Below are positions 40,725 to 53,536 of a stretch of DNA of 64,000 bases, piece after piece (positions within the stretch are counted from its first letter, which is position 1; the number at the start of each line of letters is the position of its first letter). Under the pieces are notes generated by a model. The model was not told the DNA's origin, made no database searches, and was given only the letters and a program-made list of their open reading frames with translations. A program made the position numbers and the translations under genes. This DNA is from Eremophila alpestris peregrina (Eukaryota > Chordata > Aves > Passeriformes > Alaudidae), in assembly GCA_009792885.1 (NCBI GenBank), contig WMCF01000080.1:2766785-2830784 (forward strand). The letters run 5' to 3'.

Positions 40725-41254
40725 TTCCTGCTCTGCTCTGCACTGTGGTGGCTTTACCTTGAGTCCAGTGTGCAATTTGGAGTGCCAGAATACAAGAATA
40801 TGGAACTATTAGATGAAGAGGTCCAGAGGAGGGCCATGAGGATGGTGAAGAGCCTTAAGGGGAAGTTGTGTGAGGAGTGGCTGCAGTCACTTGGTCTGTT
40901 CAGCCTGGAGGAGAAGAGACTGAGAGGAGACCTCATTGCAGTCAGAACTTCCTCATAAGGGGAAGAGGAGGGCCAGGCTCTTCTGTGGTGACCAGTGATA
41001 GGACCTGAGGGAAGGGCATGAAACGCCCCAAAAGGGGAGTTTTACACTGGATCTTAGGAAAGGGTTCTTCACCCAGAGGATGGTTGGGCACTGGAACAGC
41101 TCACCAGGGTCACAGCACCAAGCCTGACAGAGTTCATGAAGTGTTTGGATGATGGTCTCAGTCACACACTCTTGGGGTGTCCTGCAGAAGGCCAGTAGCT
41201 GGACTTGATCAGTCTCATGGGTCCCTTCCAATTCAGGATACTCTATGATTCTCT
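40725..41254 (+). mobile_element. CR1 LINE fragment, sense
   Basis: This 5'-truncated copy covers the end of the CR1 reverse-transcriptase frame and the 3' untranslated region. The translated part (about 40730-40958) keeps the family motif: a PEYKNMELL block, an EVQRRAMRM block, and LGLFSLEEKRLRGDLIAV. The frame then breaks. The nucleotide end is characteristic, with GGGTCCCTTCCAATTCAGGA and ACTCTATGATTCT just before 41254. It is older than the CR1 consensus and cannot be active. Confidence 0.93.
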
Positions 41255-43804
41255 GTCTTAGTATGTTTTAACAAAACATGAAAATTAGAGATGTTTAATG
41301 AAAATTGTGGCATGGTTTTTAGACAGGAACATAAAAGTCTTGTATTTATGAGCACCTAAAAGTCACATCAGTATTTTAATAAAATAAATACAAGAAAATT
41401 GCACAGTAGAATGGGCAGGGAAGTGTTTACTTATCCATTAAATTATAAACATTTGGATCAGAAGTTACTTCAAATCTCTTTTCTGAGATCTCCCATAAAT
41501 TTTTGGGTGCTACAGTTTTGGATGTTTGCGCATATAATTTTTGGAAATAAACTTACTAAATATGCTCTCTGGGTAAGTCCCAACTTCCTAAAAATCACTG
41601 CTGTAGAAAATTTGAACTTGCTTCATGCATGAAATTGAAACTTTAGCTTTCATTCATTTTTTGTATCATGTACTATGATCCAGAAGCCAGAGACATTGCT
41701 TAAGGAAATTATATTATTGCATTTATTTTATTACATTTTCTATTCCACCTGTGTCAATAATATTCTCTTTTTCCTACTTTGTCTGGTGTCCTGATCTCAA
41801 ACAAAGCTAAGCAGTGAATGGTTTTTAGCAATAAAATATATAATGTATAAGGAAACATTTAAGTAGTTGCTCACTGCACTTTGCTTTTATTGTCCATCAG
41901 TCCTTTAGAATTAATTCAGGTTTGGGGAAGTTTCACAAGAAAACCACCATTGGCAGACATTTGGCAGCAAGTATATGATCTATTTCTTAGTTTCACCTGT
42001 TCAATCAGTGGTTTTCTTTGTCAGCTAGATCTGAAATCCTGTTGCAGAGTTTTTATGAGAGAAATTACAGACTTGATAGCAGTTTCTGGTTCGTAATTCA
42101 GTTAAGTCACATGACTACAGTAGCCTGTGGCAACATCAGATTTCTGAGGTGGTTATCCCCTCCAGCCCTTAGGTGGTGCCTGCTTTTCAAAGGAGACAAA
42201 TAAAATAAAGTGAAGAGAAGAAAGGTCTGTGGCTTTTCCTGTAGCATGTTTTTGGAGAGACTTTCCTGGCACATTTATTACAAATTAGGAATTTGGAAAA
42301 CATGTTCTGCTTTTTCGTTGCTTTACTCTTCCATTTTCAATGGGATCATGAATTGTCCAGGAGAGATGACAGGCCAGTCTGCTGAATTCTAATGGTTTGG
42401 GTTGATCTCTGGGCATTTTTGCTTCATTCAAAGGCTACAGAAGACAGAAGCTTTTTGGTTGATAAAATTTTGCCTCAGAGGTTTGGCTAGTGTTTCTTTC
42501 TGAAGATTTACACTGATCTACACAAAAAAACAAAGATAACTGATTTAGTTCCTCCTATACCTGGAAAAGTGAAATACATTTTTGGCATGAAACATTTTTA
42601 TTTACTCATTTTTTTCAGCTAACTGCTATTTTTGTCATAACCACTGTGGTAGTTCAAGAAAATATATAGAACATTTTACTAAAACCTAGTTTTTGTTTAA
42701 ACTCACACAAAGCCAAAGAAAGCAAGAGCTTCCCAGTAGTGAAATGTCAACTCACTGGTCTTGTGCAAATCAAACCACCATTAACATAGTCCCACAAACC
42801 AAGGAACAGAGAAAGTATGAACCTTTTTCTTAGTAAAAGTGCTGAATTACTAGAATTTTTTCAGCTCTTTTGAAGTAGGTTCTGTAGGATTAGGTATCTC
42901 CTAGTAACTTAGGAATTCTGTCATTTAATTTCTGTTACTATAAAATAAAGATAATAATAAGGAGACTGAGATGATGAAGCCTAGATTGTAAAACCCCACT
43001 TACTTTTGTAAGGATATAATGGATGGTGGCAAAAAGAATATTGACAGGAAAACCAGCATAAAGTTGTAACACTGTTGAAGCTCAGAATCAAGAGGTTTGT
43101 AGCCCTGCCCATAGTTTTCTGAGGGGAATAAAGAAGGAGAAGACATGGTAGCTATTTCAGTATCTCCTCAAGTGAAGACGTCATGACTGCCATTCCCAAA
43201 AATTCCAGTTTTCTTTTTCTGGAATCTTGTTTTAAATACTTGTAGAAATCCATGAAGAAGATCCAAAATGTATGAGACGTGGTTTTGCAAAAAGAATTGA
43301 ATAAGTGTTTACAAAATTTTTGGAAAATAAAGGGGAAATTTTATATTCCCAGAAGGCCATGGACAATGTTGTCTGCTGTTGTCAAAACTGATCGTACAAC
43401 ATCTAGATTTTGGTTGTGGAACAATTGAGTGGAACTAGCAATAGTTAGGTCTTAATGACCTGTTTGAATTTGGTGGTACTTACAGAATCTTTCAGTTTTG
43501 GGTGTAATTTTTTATTCTTTCTTTGTTTCAATGTTTTGGTAACAATTATGGGTGTCCCGAAAGAAAGAAGTCTAAGAAGATACAATTTTCCCGAGAGCAA
43601 CTTCACTCCCTGTGATGTTAGCTTAAAGGTTACCTCCTTTCTGCATCTTCACAATCGTCTTCATGATACTTGATTTTTCAAGTTGAACATATGTGTTGGT
43701 CATATGACCATTGTGAAGAATTACTAATCTTATTCATTGTATATGAGCTGTCTGCAAGCATAGAAAATGAGGTAAATTTTACTGTTTTGTTTGTTTTGAA
43801 TTAG

Positions 43805-43959
43805 GTTCATGCACTATTAGTTCGAGAAGTTGATGTGGAGAAGGTGTCAAGTTTTGAGAACCCGTATGTAGATGCAATAAGAAGCTTATGGAATGACCCT
43901 GGAATTCAGGAATGTTACGATAGACGACGGGAATATCAATTATCAGATTCAACTAAATA
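43805..43959 (+). CDS. GNAQ: GNAQ exon 3 (residues 108-159, helical domain)
   Basis: Translation gives 51 complete codons, from Val108 to Lys158, plus two bases of Tyr159. It encodes the second half of the all-helical domain that closes over the bound nucleotide in Gq alpha. The landmark VSSFENPYVDAI separates GNAQ from GNA11 (which has a FEHQYVSAI form), and NDPGIQECYDRRREYQLSDS is the family block. The acceptor is GAATTAG, with a weak, T-rich but G-interrupted pyrimidine tract; the donor is TA/GTAAGT, a full consensus. Its 155-bp length equals the mammalian exon. Against human GNAQ from memory, changes are A108V, Q111L, A123S and K133R, all conservative or surface positions. Confidence 0.97.
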
Positions 43960-44220
43960 GTAAGTACATGGTAGCAATTAACATCTATATTTAACTTTCT
44001 GTTTCTAACAAAGTAACTTTTACTTTTTAGCTTACTGTACTATATATCTGTGTACGTTTGTATGCATATGCAGCATAAACATAGATTAATATGCACATAC
44101 TAAATTGAATTAAGGAGTGGCATGCATCTATTTTAGGATTATATCTGTGCTTATTTCACCAAATGACAGTCTGTGATCATTCATGGTCTTAACATTCTAC
44201 CCAGGGATGGTTACCTGGGC

Positions 44221-44231
44221 GGGGGGGGGGG
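44221..44231 (+). repeat. G11 homopolymer
   Basis: Eleven consecutive G residues follow GGGC in an otherwise AT-rich intron. The length of such a run is prone to sequencing error and to real slippage. Confidence 0.85.
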
Positions 44232-46439
44232 AATTTTTTGTTAAACCGATTCAACTGACTCTCTTCCAACATACAATCACAAATGCAAGATGGGCAAAAA
44301 GGATTTCATGTAGTGTGACAGTACAGAATACTGGGAAGTGCAATCAAAGGAGACATCCATACAATTCATAAAAATTAAAATGTTCAAGAACTCCTATTTT
44401 CCAGATTTTCTGTTTTCCCTCCCTGGCATTTGCAGTCTTAGTGGTGAGATAAACAATAGTAAACAAAGGGATTTGTTTTATACTGAACTGCCTTTCTATT
44501 ATGGAAACAAAGTCTAAACTTTAAAGAACATGGCTGCCAGGAAAGCATCAGGAAAGCAATGCAAGTTAAATTGTTTGTTCTTGATCAACAATAATAAAAA
44601 TGCATATGTGACTAAAAAATGTCTGAAATGTTACGCCTTTGGTCTCTTGGGACTGGAATCTGATTAAAAGAAAATGTGAAACTTGTCATTGGAATCTGGT
44701 GTCTGCCTGAAAGTTTACTCCATGAATCTTAGTTATTTTTTAGTGATGTAGCATACAGCTCAGGTAAAATTTCTCATCTGCTATCAAGGAAACAGGTGAT
44801 GGCCTGTTGATGTTGATCAGTGCTACAGAACACAGCTTAGTTTGTTATTAAAGCTGTTGCAGGAACCTCCATGAATTCTACATTGTTTTTTGTATTTGCT
44901 ATGAAAAAAATTATTCCAGTGATATAATACCAGTCTCCATTTGGCATGTGTTTGTTAATGGAAGCCTCTTACTTAAGAAAGTGCACCATGAAGGTTACAT
45001 TAAGCTCATTGTAGCAGGATGTGACAAGCATAGATTGACATTTATCTGCACAGTAGCCTGAGCATCCTTATCAAGTACAGCACTTTATAAGGGAATAGTC
45101 AAGACAAACTTACTAGGATCTTGCTGATACAATTTAGGCAGCTGAAGACCTATGGATGCATGACATAAGCCTCCTCAGATTCGTTGCAATATTATCACCA
45201 CACCATGACTTCCCTTTGCCCTGTGCATAGGGTTTCTCTTGTCCTGTGCAGTTCTCTGTCCTTGTTACCTTCCCAATCCATCAGCTTTACACATATATTT
45301 TGGTGTGAAGTGGTGCAAAGCACAATGGCATCTCTCTTGTATTGTTTAGATTCTCACTGTCCCCAAACATTCCATACTGTGTTTTAGGTGGCAAGGAAAC
45401 AAATATAATATTACATTAAGAGAAAAAATTCAGAAAAAAAAATTCAAAGCAGTGAAAGGGAAATTTTAGAGACATAGAAACTATATTTTCACATTGTTTC
45501 TGTACTGAGTGGCAAAGTTAAGTAGAAGGTGAAGCAGAGTTCATCTCATATTTTGAATTTCTTGTATTTGTAGGTCCTAACTTTGTTTCCACAACAGATG
45601 CAATACTGATTTTAAAGCTGAAATAAATGTATGTATTTTGTGCACTCTACCTCTGAGGCTAGAAATAGATTTATTCTCCTAAGTAGGAAATAATGATCTG
45701 ATGCTACTTCAGATCAGATTGTGCTGAATACCATAGTTTTGACCTACTTTTAATTAAATTGTCACCATAGTGGATCTTTTGAATAGCATTAAAAATAGTA
45801 GGGAATAATCATTAACTAGCTATTTAAAAAAAATTGCTAGTACATTTTCTTTCAAAAGGTACATATGCTAGTTGATTGGTTATTTCTCAAGCTCAGCATA
45901 TTTAGCAATTTACCATAGTTTTTGCAGATTTGGTGACTTTATTATAGTTGATACTATGGATTTCTGCAAAATCTTTTAAATTAGACTTGTTAATAACTGT
46001 ATATGAGTCTTTAGAAAAGCCTCTATGTATACTTATGCTTGCAAGTAGAGTTTTTTCCAGGTATGTAAGTCCAATTTAAAAAAAATCAGCTGACACAAAA
46101 GAAACATTGTTTCAAAAATAGAGTATGTGTGTTTATGAGTAAAACATCCAAACAAATTTATTAGCATTATATCCCTGTCACAAAGCAAGAAAACAAATTG
46201 CTTAAAAGTTGCTGCTGGGATTCACAAGGCAGTAAGACAGAAACAAGCACTTGGTGCTCATTGTCTTCTGACTTCATGTATGAACCAAAATGGTTTGTTG
46301 TCCTCCAGCTCTCTTGTAAGCATATGTGCCAATGTCTGGTAAGTGTATGTGTCAGTCTCAAATGTGTTGTTCCTTCATCCCTTGCATGAGCTTCTCATCT
46401 TCTGAGTAGTTTTCCACTGTGTTTTTGTAGTTGTGGTGT

Positions 46440-46489
<50 letters not shown>
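46440..46489 (+). repeat. (TAG)16 trinucleotide microsatellite
   Basis: Sixteen perfect TAG units (46440-46487) are followed by TA. A perfect 48-bp array is long enough to be length-variable between individuals. It sits about 45 bp upstream of a CR1 fragment. Confidence 0.97.
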
Positions 46490-46534
46490 TTTTCAGTCTG
46501 CTGCCTATATTGCTTTTTTCTGCCATGAGTCTTC

Positions 46535-47330
46535 AACAAGGCTAAGTGCTGAGTCCTGCCCTTGGGTCACAGCAGGCCAAGGCAGTGATACAGGCAGGGG
46601 CAGAGTGGCTGGAAAGCTGCCCAGCAGAAGATGACCTCAGGGTGCTGGTTGACAGAAGCTGAACATGAACCAGCTTGTGGCTGAGAAAGCCAATGGCATC
46701 CTGGCTTGGGTCAGAAATAGTGTGGTCAGCAGGACCACATTTGATATTTCTTGTATCAGAAAGATTATAGAAGGGTTCAGCCCCCTGCAGTCAGCACTGC
46801 TGAAGCCACAACTCAAATCCTGTGCCCTGCCCAGTTCTGCCCTCCTTACTGCAGGACAGACACTGAGGGGCTGGAGCATATCCAGAGAAGGGGAGCAGAG
46901 CTGGTGAAGGGTCTGGAGCACAAGTCCTGTGAGGAGCAGCTGAAGGGGGTCTTCAGCCTGAAGGAGGCTCAGGTGTAAACTTGCCACGCTCTGCAACTGC
47001 CTTTAAAGGAGGGGATAGTCAGCTGAGGGTCAGACACTTTTCCAGGTAACGAGATAGAACAAGAGGACACAGCCTCAAGTTGGACCAGCTGAGGTTCATT
47101 TTTCTGAGCATCAAGAATCTTCTGAGCATCAGTATCTTCTCAGAAAGAGTTGTTAAGCATTGAAATAGACAGCTCAGGGAAATAGTGGAGCCACTGTCCT
47201 TAGAGTTGTTCAGGAAGTAGTTAGATGTGGTAATATGTGCTATGGACTAAGTGTGGCCATTGATAAATATGTGGTCATTGATGTTTGAGGTCCTTTGCTA
47301 CCTGAATTATTCTCTTACTACACATAGTCT
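46535..47330 (+). mobile_element. CR1 LINE fragment, long, sense
   Basis: About 800 bp follows the CR1 consensus from the last third of the reverse-transcriptase frame into the 3' untranslated region. The start reads AAGTGCTGAGTCCTGCCCTT followed by GGGTCAC. The peptide remnant keeps NQLVAEKANGILAW and, one frameshift later, LEHIQRRGAELVKGLEHKSC followed by EEQLKG and FSLKEA. The 3' part runs through 'CCTCAAGTTGGACCAG' and 'AAGAGTTGTTAAGCATTGAA'. The final ATTCTATG repeats are eroded, so the end is approximate. Frameshifts and stops make it inactive. It is the most complete CR1 in the window. Confidence 0.92.
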
Positions 47331-50300
47331 TCTTCCTGTTATTTCATTACTTCTAAATTATGTTTTGGGTTTCTAATATGTCCTGTATATCATAATGCTT
47401 TCACTTTCTGCCATCTTTTTAGTTTCTTTGTCACTCCTTGTCACTGTTAGCTTCATTTTTGATGTTTTTATACCCACTGATTGTACTCTGGAAAAATACA
47501 TCCAATGTGTGTTTACTAGCAGAGGTGGGGGTAGTGTTTCTTAAAGAAAATTCCCTGCATTGTGGGGGTTGATTTGTACTTCTCAGAGGCTTAACAAATA
47601 CATTTTATTCTCTTTTCTGACTGTTGGATGCTCCAAAGCTTGGGTCTTCACATTATTTTAAAATCAACTGTAGATTGTAGCAAAGTCAAGAGCACATGAG
47701 GTATATAGGGGTTATTTGCTTTCCATATTCATTACCAGGTGACTTACACACTTAATTACTATCATATTACTTCCCTCTAAGGTGCTGCCTCACAGTGTGA
47801 GAGAAATGGAAACTAGTAACATGGAGACTTGCCTTTAATGGTAGCTGTGTGAGATGAGTTCATTCAGAATATACTGTACTGCATGCCTAGACCTTAACCC
47901 AAAAGTAAAAAGGTTACCAATCAACAGTTTGATTGTATCATTCCTTTTCAAATCCTAAGGAAAGGAGAAGCAATACTCTTCTGTGTTAGAGAATTCGGGT
48001 TGCAACTGAAATTTTTGAAGATTCATCACCATTTTTCTCCAGTATAACACTAAGGGCTTACCATTCATGTAGGAAGTGTTTAAGACCTAGAAGGTGTCCC
48101 AGAGCTGTGCTTGGCTAAGGTTTTCAATTTCATCTTTCTGTGGCCACGTGAAATTAAAGTATTTGGCCACTGTGTACCTCCAACCAAGGACTTTCTTAGT
48201 TGCTACATGAGTGCTGAGCATATCTGTTCAGTTTCCCTTCCATGGCTATGTTTTCTAACACTTCAGATAATTAAATATAATTTTCTCCTCAGTATGTTAG
48301 CTATGCCATGTGGATATCTATAGCACATTGTGTTACTCTGTAATGTACTGCTTCATTGGTCATGCATGCCATGGCATTCTCATACATGTATAGTCTTTCA
48401 GGCTTTTGTTTCTGCATTTGCTGTCACCTTTAACAGGTCAGTTCCTGCAGTTGCACAGTGTATATGCGTATACTGTGAGCTGTGGTGGTTGGACAGTTAG
48501 TATACAAATGTAGATTCCCATACTTTACTATGTAATAAGAGCTCAAGGGTGTGCATCTGAGGTCATTTACAGCATATCACTGATTTCTAACAGGAAAGAA
48601 AGTGATGATACTTACTGGTGTCTGCTCAGTAAAGTACACCTTTGGTTAAACTGTTGCAGGAGTTGTAAGGCTTTGGTCATCTGGTAATTCTTCTATGACA
48701 GTATTCCATTTGAGTTTGAAGTCTTCTCAAAACATCAGCTAAACAATCCATTTATACCTGTCAGCTGAAAATACCATCTTCCTTCTGTAGTACTCTTCTG
48801 AAACAGTTAAATTGCAGTGGAATTAGCACCTGTTAAATACAATGTGCTTGTGGTTACACAGGGGGCAAGATCAGTGTATGAATCCTAAGTTCTTGCTTAA
48901 CACAGTTTATTCCATTTCTTGGCATTTCCATTAGCAATCATTTTTTTTTTATTTCATAAAGGTGTAGGACACTCTTAGAGCATGATGGGTCTTTCAGAAG
49001 AAGCAATAAAAAGAAAAATTTGCATGAGCATTTGTTTATTAGGTGACGTCTTTTTCAGCCTGTGCTAAGGTTGACTTTCAGTGATGCAGGAAATTGAGGA
49101 AGACAGCTAGGCAGGATTTTGATGGAATATGGGTAAAAACAATGCTGTGCAGACATCTTCCTACTTCAGTCTTAGGTTTATTGTGTGTACTATAGATTAA
49201 GATGAGATAGTTCTGGAAACTGGTAATTTACCTCAGCCCTTCATCAATGGCGTAGAGTCTTAAAAGCACAAACCTCTACAGAAATTCTGAGAACACAGCC
49301 AGTACTTGTTAACATTTAGGTTTGTACACTGAAAAATTAATCCATTTACTGGACTGCTGCCTGTTAGCATAGAGGACACTTGTGTCAATTATTCTGGCAA
49401 ATCTCTGAGGCAGAAAAAATCCTTTTACAGCAGCTTTAGCATTTTGCATATGTGCTGTTATAAGTCAAGCCAGTTGTATGTTTTCCCAAAGATGCAAAAA
49501 AAGAAAGGCTTTTTTTTTTTCAGCACATGGTCAAAATTGAATTGCTAGGGTTTTTTAGGATAGTGGCCTCATCGACTGGCCTAAAGTTTTGCAGAACAAA
49601 CCAAAAATCTCCAACCCCATCCCAAAACCACACCAAACCTCAACAATAGTATGGAGGATAGCCCCACCCCACTTCAGAATAGCCAGGCTCCAAAGAACAG
49701 AGATATATCAAATTTTATTAAATATCTTGCCTAATTATCCTTAGTCACAGACTTTGGTTAGGTTTCTATTTTCTTTTGCACTACCATTGTCTGTGTATGA
49801 AACAAAGCATTTGGAGAGGGTCATATCCATGAACTATCTTAATCTTGATGAAGAGACTTCTTTTTGCATTAAACCTCAGAACTTTGGGGTTGAAAAGATG
49901 TAAATGTTTACGGTGACTGTCATACCAAAATCTGTCTTGTTATTGAATGTAGTGAGAAAGCATCTGCATGTGAAAAGTTGCTGGTAAGGCTTGCTTTTAT
50001 AGCTGTGGTTACACTGAAACCATCAACAAACTTTTATGTTGAAAAACGGGATTTGTAGAGATTTCTTGAGTTTTGTCCCTTCCCTGTTCCCTGTATTTTC
50101 ATTTTTCCCATAGATATGTGTTGGCTGGCTGGGTGATAACAAATCCTCTTTACTGGTTTTTATACTGACCTTTCTATCAGTGTCAATAATTACTCCTATC
50201 TCAATATGTTTGGCTTTATTTAGAGATTTATAACATAGTGCTTCTAGTATGGTGCCAGTCAGATCCTTCTTCCTCAGCAGTGTGTTTCACAGACATTCTG

Positions 50301-51119
50301 TTCTTCAGGGATTTCTGTGCTCAAAGTGTCTCTCAGACTCCTAAGCTTGGGGTTTGATAGTGTGCTAGTGAGTATTAATTCAGCACCTTGCTGCATCAAT
50401 TTTGCCCTCTGAGTTTAGGAAAAGTTGTTAGACAATACTGATGAGCAGACTAGTCTCATTTTTAACCTCAGAAAGGGAAATGAGGTTAGAGGTGGATTGA
50501 AGGCTATCCTTTTTACCTTTGTCTGCCCATGCCTTACTGCCTGCACCTGTCAACTAGGCTATGCTTGAAACATAGTTTAAAGTTACAGAAATTAGAAAAT
50601 TCCTCTCTATCACCTGATTACTTGGAAAAAATTTTACCTTAGAGATGCTGATAAGATGCTCATAGCTGGAGGAGGGTGTTTCTTTGAAGTGTCTGCCCCA
50701 TGTTGAAGGTGCTCCAAGATCTTAATTTCTGAAAGAAAATTGAAGTAAGTTTTGATGGTCTGTCTTATTAGGTGATGCAGCCCTAGAAAAATAAGGGTCA
50801 CTACTGAGCTACCTACCTGTTCATGGTGACTGGAGTTATACTCAGCTTCTTACAGGACTGGTTAAAACAACTGTGGTCTGTTTATTAAGCTTAGGAATAT
50901 CACTTCCTGGCTTGATTTCTATATGGGAAATACATGTAGGAAAGTACAGAGTCAGTCTACTCCCACAATCATATTCCTGCTGTTTATTTGGAAATGTGGC
51001 CTGGCAGTACCTTTGATATGTGCTTTTTTTCAAGGGCATTGTTAGCACCTCCATAACCTGGCAGCTTCCCTGAAGCTGGCTGCAGGCTTGGACCTTGTCA
51101 TAGATGATTGTAAAGTGCA

Positions 51120-51420
51120 TTAAAAGTAATTACTTGGCTTTTGGTGCTGACTGGAAACAAAAGTCTTCCTCTGCTTCTGGTCAGAGTGCGGATCACAGGC
51201 GTGTTGCTAGATGCTGGCAGCTTGTCCTGACGTCAGGGGAGGTCCACTGCCAGCAGCTCATTACAAACTCATCGCCTCAGTAATGCACGTTCTGCCTGTC
51301 ACTATAGCAACCCCCAGCAAAATTACCTCATCAGCCACTAAAATTCATTCTTATTAAAACTAATTACAGATATAATTCACTTTTGAAACTCGGTCTGTAT
51401 TGCAAATTTACTCAGAACCA
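51120..51420. promoter_or_regulatory. Candidate intronic enhancer with consensus CRE
   Basis: In a CpG-poor intron, five CpGs fall within about 100 bp (51189-51289). The centre is a 12-bp perfect palindrome, CCTGACGTCAGG (51226-51237), containing the consensus cAMP-response element TGACGTCA (51228-51235). Inverted RFX-like half-sites GTTGCTA (51203-51209) and TAGCAAC (51305-51311) flank it, followed by homeodomain-type TAATTA motifs (51360-51365). The base composition and motif density differ from the surrounding sequence. Enhancer activity is inferred from motifs alone. Confidence 0.4.
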
Positions 51421-52890
51421 TGTATTTTCCCATTTTCTTTTCTTTCTATAATGCCTACTGAGTAGGTAGTGTTTTGGTGAGAGGCCGTATACCTTCAGTG
51501 TGACTCATCAAAACAAGATTTCTTAGTAGATGGTGAAAACGAGCTCTGAGTACCATGTAGCTGAGACCTAAACTGTGTAGCACAGTTCCTATTACCTGTA
51601 CTGAATTTATTGTGGTAATGCTGGTGGTTACTAACTGTTGCACTAGCCCTCAGGATAGCTTCCAGGATATTTCCAACACACATACGGTTATTATTGTTAA
51701 TTACATTTTTAAGCTAATAAACTGAAAAAATACCTTGTCTGGGCAATTATTGGCAAAGCTCCTTCTGTGTAACATTGTAGCTATGTGAAGTCTTGTGGTT
51801 TGTTTGCAAGAGTGCATGTGTTGCCAGTTGTAGTATCCATTGGAGAGTTAGGTGCATTGGTAAGACTGATTGCAGTGTTGGTTAATTCATTTCAAGTTGG
51901 GCATCTATCCTAAAACACACCGTGAATATCTCTTGCATGTTTAATCTTTTTTGTTTGTATGTAGGATTTGTTTGCCCAGGAGGGCAGTATAGTTGTCAGT
52001 ACTTAAGGGCTGCATTAGCTAAGTGCTTTAGTGAATCAGTTTATTAGTAAGCAGACTCATACAAAAGCCCATCAGAATCTTCATTTTCATTTACTTCTTA
52101 TCCATCTGCATTCAAAAACCCAACACATTGCACATAGCCGTGCCTTCACAAGTTCTCTTCTGGTTGCAGATAAGCCAGTGGAGGAAGTAACTCCACCCTG
52201 CTTTCCTGCTGGAGTTTATGGACTTGACACATCCCAGGACATATCCATTAAATGAACCGTAATTGGAACAATTTCAGTAGTGTTTCTTCACTATTCCAAA
52301 TAATTTTGACGGAAATGTGTTATCAAGCTGCTGCACAAGTGAAAGAGCTGGCAGCTGGGGGTGGGCAGAGGAGCAGCTAGGGTGGTCTGGAGCCAACAGA
52401 GTTGAAAGCAGAAGGCAGTTGGCATTAGGTAGCACTTCTGATGTTTTAATTTAAAGTTGCTGCCTGATAAAGTAATTTATAAATAAACATATTACTAGTT
52501 TAATAAGCTGTAGGGTGTTTAAAGCTTATGTGTGCACTGCTGCACTACCCCGCTGATAAGGGAATTTCTTTAAACCCCAGCTTTCATGAAGGTAAAAAAA
52601 ATAAGTTAAATATCCAATTATTTTGGTACAAGGAAGATTTGAAAGTGTAAGTCTTTATTGTGACAGTAAATAAACTGCGTTAAGCCAAATAGTAAATTTT
52701 CAATGCTAAAGGAGCAGTTAGAATAGTAGTGTGTGGAAAAGGTGTGTGCTGCTGGTGTGTCTTTTAATGTTATTTGTGTTCTAGTTGTCTTTTCTTTTTA
52801 TGTGTCATCTGCATTCCCTTACATATTCCCTCTCGGCATTTTGAAATAGTGACTCAGCTCAACAACCAGTTGTTCAGAATAATCAGACTG

Positions 52891-53536
52891 TGTCCTGGTT
52901 TAGGGCAAATTTGGGAGGAAGCCTCCCAAATGGGGGTCCCTCTGGAAAGCAAACCAAAACAGCCCCTCCCTCCTATTGGTCCGGCAAAAAAAATCTCCTT
53001 AGAGATGAGGGGGGAAAAAAAACTATTTATTGAACAAACAAAGTGCCTGCAAACATAAAAAATAAATAATATGAAACAATAAAACCTGGCAAAATTGAGG
53101 AAGTCCTTGCCGTGAGAGCTCAGCTCACTCAGCCTCTTACCAGTCTCTCCAGTGCTGGAAGATGCCAGCCTGGGCCCTGGTGGCCCACCGGTGTGGACTC
53201 CTGGTGCTCTCACTCTTGTGGGTCTTTCAGTCCAAGAGCAGGTTTAAACAGTCCTAAGAAAAAGGAAATAAACAGTCCAGGGAACTTCTCTGCCCTAGCT
53301 AGCTAACACTAACTAAAAGCTAAGGAGATCTCTGACCCGCCACCTGTCCGTGCCTCAGACGAAGAGTCCAGGAGCTGGAGTGTGCAGGAGGAGCTGCTTT
53401 CCAGAAAACCAACTCCGTGCTTCTCTTTTCTCCCCCTTCACTCTTGGAACCAGCCTTAAAGCTACAGAACACAACATCCAACACAGACAGAACAGACGAT
53501 TTGGGGATACAAGCAGCATAAAGTCACCCTAGGACA
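52891..53536 (-). mobile_element. Endogenous retrovirus solo LTR, antisense, perfect TSD
   Basis: This 646-bp element has TG...CA ends and perfect 5-bp flanking duplications, GACTG at 52886-52890 and at 53537-53541. On the minus strand it starts TGTCCTAGGGTGACTTTATG and ends CCTAAACCAGGACA, which I recognise as a passerine endogenous retrovirus LTR type. On that strand an AATAAA polyadenylation signal lies at 53031-53026. There is no gag, pol or env sequence on either side, so it is a solo LTR from recombination between two LTRs. The unmutated duplication and intact ends point to a younger insertion than the LTR at 36780-37325. It is antisense to GNAQ. Confidence 0.93.

Larger units (their letters stand above)
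37326..43804 (+). other. GNAQ: GNAQ intron 2, 3' part
   Basis: About 6.5 kb of intron runs from the solo LTR to the exon 3 acceptor (GAATTAG at 43798-43804). It contains a 17-bp tandem duplication (37932-37965), an antisense CR1 tail (about 38106-38250) and a 530-bp sense CR1 (about 40725-41254). The remainder is AT-rich with no recognisable gene. Confidence 0.85.

Noticed and set aside
46665..46978. Two overlapping + strand open frames as a possible gene
   Set aside because: Both are remnants of the CR1 reverse-transcriptase C-terminus, separated by a frameshift.
52854..53306. Open frames on both strands within the LTR
   Set aside because: They lie inside a non-coding solo LTR and have no retroviral protein similarity that I recognise.
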